From assembly GCF_001278035.1 (NCBI RefSeq), contig NZ_CP009452.1:591501-655500 (forward strand): a stretch of 64,000 nucleotides of DNA. The letters run 5' to 3'. Both the position numbers and the translations under genes were made by a program. Positions 62,086 to 64,000 of the stretch are shown piece after piece. Below the pieces are notes generated by a model that saw nothing but the letters and a program-made list of their open reading frames with translations, was not told the origin of the DNA and made no database searches. Each line of letters starts with the position of its first letter. Position 1 is the first letter of the stretch. The DNA is from Sphingopyxis sp. 113P3. Its GTDB lineage: Bacteria > Pseudomonadota > Alphaproteobacteria > Sphingomonadales > Sphingomonadaceae.

Positions 62086-64000
62086 TCAATAGGTAAAGCG
62101 AATACCGACGCCATAGGTCCGCGGATCGTTCGGCGGGCTCACCACGAAATTGATTGGCGTATAAAGCGCTCTGATCGGGAAAGAGGCAAAGCGCTGATTG
62201 GTCAGATTCTGGCCATAGGCATAAATTTCGAACCCGTCGAACCGATAGCCGACGCGCGCATCGAGTTTGTTGACGGCTCCGCGGCTGACTGCGATCTCGT
62301 TCGCCGGTGAAAAATAGGCACGCGAAGAGAAACTATAACCCGCTGTGGCGCGAAGCTCTCCCGGTCCGACGGGATGCGTATAGCTGGCAGAAACGCTGCC
62401 TGACCATTTTGGCGAGTTGTTCATATAATTGCCCGCGCGATCCCAGCCGGCGATGCCGTTCTTGTTGGTGCACGCCGGATCGCCGGCCGGCGGAGCGCTG
62501 CCGCCGTTTCCCTCGCAGAATTCCTTATAGGTCGCGTGGGTCCAGGAGATGTCCCCACTCAGCGTCAGACCCTCGACCGGGCGAAGGACGAGGCTGCCCT
62601 CAACCCCCTTGATCGTGGAGCTGGCGGCGTTGTCGATGACCTGCACACCGACCGCGACGATGTTTTTTACCTGCAGATCGCTATAGTCGTAATAGAAGCC
62701 CGCCAGATTGAGAGTGAGCATGCGGTCGAAGAATTCGGACTTTATCCCGGCCTCATAAGCCAGAAGCCTCTCGGGCTCGAACGTGATGAAGGGTGTTGTC
62801 GTTCTGACAGAACTGTTGAAGCCCGGCGCCTGATAGCCCTGGCTGACCTTGGCATAGAGGAGGATATCGGGCGTGGCCTTGTAGTTGATGCCCCCGTTGA
62901 AGATCGGTTTGTCGGCCTTGACCGTCCCGGTGATCAGCGGTGCGGGCGTCACGGCCTGGGTGTAGTCGATCACGAAATCCTGTGTCTCGTGGATATAGCG
63001 GGCACCTGCGATAAGGGTCAGTTTGGGCGTCACCGCGACTTCGGCCTGGCCGAATATCCCGAATGCCTCGAGATTGGAGGTGTCGCGCGGGCTCGTGAGG
63101 GGAAGCGTTATGCCGAGGCCATGTGGCGACTGGGTCGCATAGAGCTGATCGTTCCGATAATAGTTGACGCCGGCCGTCAGGGTCAGGATCTTGCCGGTAT
63201 AGGCCAAGCGGAATTCCGAACTGAAGGTGTTGTGACGAATTTCCGATCCGCCCGCCTGATTGAAGATCGGCGTGAAATAGGCAATATCGGCGCGATAGCT
63301 GCGGTGCGACGTGATCGAAGTGAACGCGAGGTCCGACGTGGCCTTGTAATTGAGCGTAAGCACCTGACCTTCGGAACGGTTGTCATTCCGATAGGTCGCA
63401 TCGACTTCCGCCGGGTAAGTGACCGAGTCGGGATTGGGTAAACCGATAAAAACCGTGTTGGTGGGGTCGTAGAGAGAGCTCCAGATCGTCGAGGGGTTGT
63501 CGCGTCTCCATGTGTCCGCCGCGAGCAAAATCGAAAAGCTCTCATCGGGTGACTGATAATGCACTTTCCCGCGAACGACGTAAGATGTCAGATCGTCGAG
63601 CGTATTTCCGGTCGTGCTGTTTTTGACAAAGCCGTCGCGCGATTCGTAGCTCGCCGAAAGGCCGGCACTCAGGCCATCAGTGAGCGGGCCGCTCACGGAC
63701 CCCCGCGCAAGGATGTGATTATAGTTTCCGTAACTCACGTCAAAGCCCGCCCGGAGATCGTCTCCGGGCAGTCGCGTGATGATATTGATCGCACCTGCGG
63801 TGGAGTTGCGGCCGTACAACGTGCCTTGCGGGCCCCGCAAAACTTCGACGCGTTCGACATCGTCCAAGGTGAAGAAGCCCGCATCGGTCGTGGGGAGATA
63901 TTCGCCATCGATATAGGTCGCGACGGGCTGTGCTGTTCCGATCGGACTGCCCTGTCCCGAGATTCCGCGGATCGCGACTTGGTGATTGCCGGTGACGCCG
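62086..64000 (-). CDS. TonB-dependent outer-membrane receptor (5' end outside window)
   Basis: The C-terminal 638 residues of a receptor that imports a bound ligand through the outer membrane with energy from TonB. The visible start is inside the plug domain: GISGQGSPIGTAQPVATYID, DVERVEVLRGPQGTLYGRNS followed by TAGAINIITRLPGDD. The rest is a 22-strand barrel with repeated aromatic-ended strands and the terminal TYGVGIRFTY ending in Tyr. The GRNSTAGAINIITR form belongs to the large sphingomonad receptor group with diverse ligands, including siderophores, cobalamin and aromatic compounds. Its position before eutBC suggests a ligand connected with ethanolamine or cobalamin, but nothing in the sequence proves this. 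The signal peptide and TonB box are not in the window. Confidence 0.92.
   Translation of the reverse strand, partial: GVTGNHQVAIRGISGQGSPIGTAQPVATYIDGEYLPTTDAGFFTLDDVERVEVLRGPQGTLYGRNSTAGAINIITRLPGDDLRAGFDVSYGNYNHILARGSVSGPLTDGLSAGLSASYESRDGFVKNSTTGNTLDDLTSYVVRGKVHYQSPDESFSILLAADTWRRDNPSTIWSSLYDPTNTVFIGLPNPDSVTYPAEVDATYRNDNRSEGQVLTLNYKATSDLAFTSITSHRSYRADIAYFTPIFNQAGGSEIRHNTFSSEFRLAYTGKILTLTAGVNYYRNDQLYATQSPHGLGITLPLTSPRDTSNLEAFGIFGQAEVAVTPKLTLIAGARYIHETQDFVIDYTQAVTPAPLITGTVKADKPIFNGGINYKATPDILLYAKVSQGYQAPGFNSSVRTTTPFITFEPERLLAYEAGIKSEFFDRMLTLNLAGFYYDYSDLQVKNIVAVGVQVIDNAASSTIKGVEGSLVLRPVEGLTLSGDISWTHATYKEFCEGNGGSAPPAGDPACTNKNGIAGWDRAGNYMNNSPKWSGSVSASYTHPVGPGELRATAGYSFSSRAYFSPANEIAVSRGAVNKLDARVGYRFDGFEIYAYGQNLTNQRFASFPIRALYTPINFVVSPPNDPRTYGVGIRFTY

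Overview
The window comes from a high-GC alphaproteobacterium, most likely a sphingomonad close to Sphingopyxis. The grounds are the gene families and their arrangement: an RcdA-type (DUF1465) cell-cycle adaptor, an alphaproteobacterial DksA that has lost most zinc cysteines, two TorF-type putative porins, a sphingomonad-style REP motif, PEP-CTERM and TonB-receptor surface proteins, and serS next to surE. The assignment rests on recognition by eye, not on a search.

Bases 1-17 kb are mostly core genome: the end of a LysR regulator abutted by an IS5-family element, dnaN, a sorbosone-dehydrogenase-like enzyme, argC, an NlpC/P60 hydrolase, an M17 aminopeptidase, a small stress-like cluster (lipoprotein, SDR, DUF3008), a Baeyer-Villiger-type monooxygenase, a Nudix-DUF47 fusion followed by a Pit phosphate transporter, rimO, a DUF423 protein and a K+ channel. 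Bases 17-27 kb carry surE and serS, a PEP-CTERM low-complexity surface protein, dksA, a PilZ protein, two divergent YdcH-like genes and rcdA. This stretch holds two apparently identical IS110-family elements in opposite orientation. One sits between serS and surE, the other interrupts a 77-codon gene.

Bases 27-54 kb are again chromosomal: nrdAB, a CHASE2-GGDEF-EAL gene broken by three copies of an 8-bp repeat, an acyl-CoA dehydrogenase, Sua5, a DMT transporter, an SDR, an acyl-CoA carboxyltransferase, a LytTR membrane regulator divergent from an acyltransferase, an S41 protease, ispG, two porins, a lactate-dehydrogenase-like flavoenzyme, a three-gene operon (hydroxyisobutyrate-dehydrogenase type, amidohydrolase, FAD oxidoreductase) and an ilvA-thioesterase-acetyltransferase operon. 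Bases 54.3-59.8 kb are a decaying insertion-sequence island: a truncated RTX protein, an IS5-type element, a 51-bp IS-end relic, and an IS256-family element itself interrupted by an IS1182-family element. The window ends with eutBC behind a TonB-dependent receptor that runs off the edge.

The most notable system is the IS110 element. Its 208-nt leader folds by eye into a hairpin followed by two guide-bearing loops. The second loop's guides match the element's own two ends. The first loop predicts a target (TTGT-CT-AATCGA) that resembles both insertion sites, and joining the element's ends would create a promoter-like pair with 17-bp spacing. Removing copy 2 at a CT core restores an intact reading frame, which fixes the crossover dinucleotide independently. 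The second notable item is the 8-bp repeat in the c-di-GMP phosphodiesterase gene, which looks like a phase switch currently in the off state.
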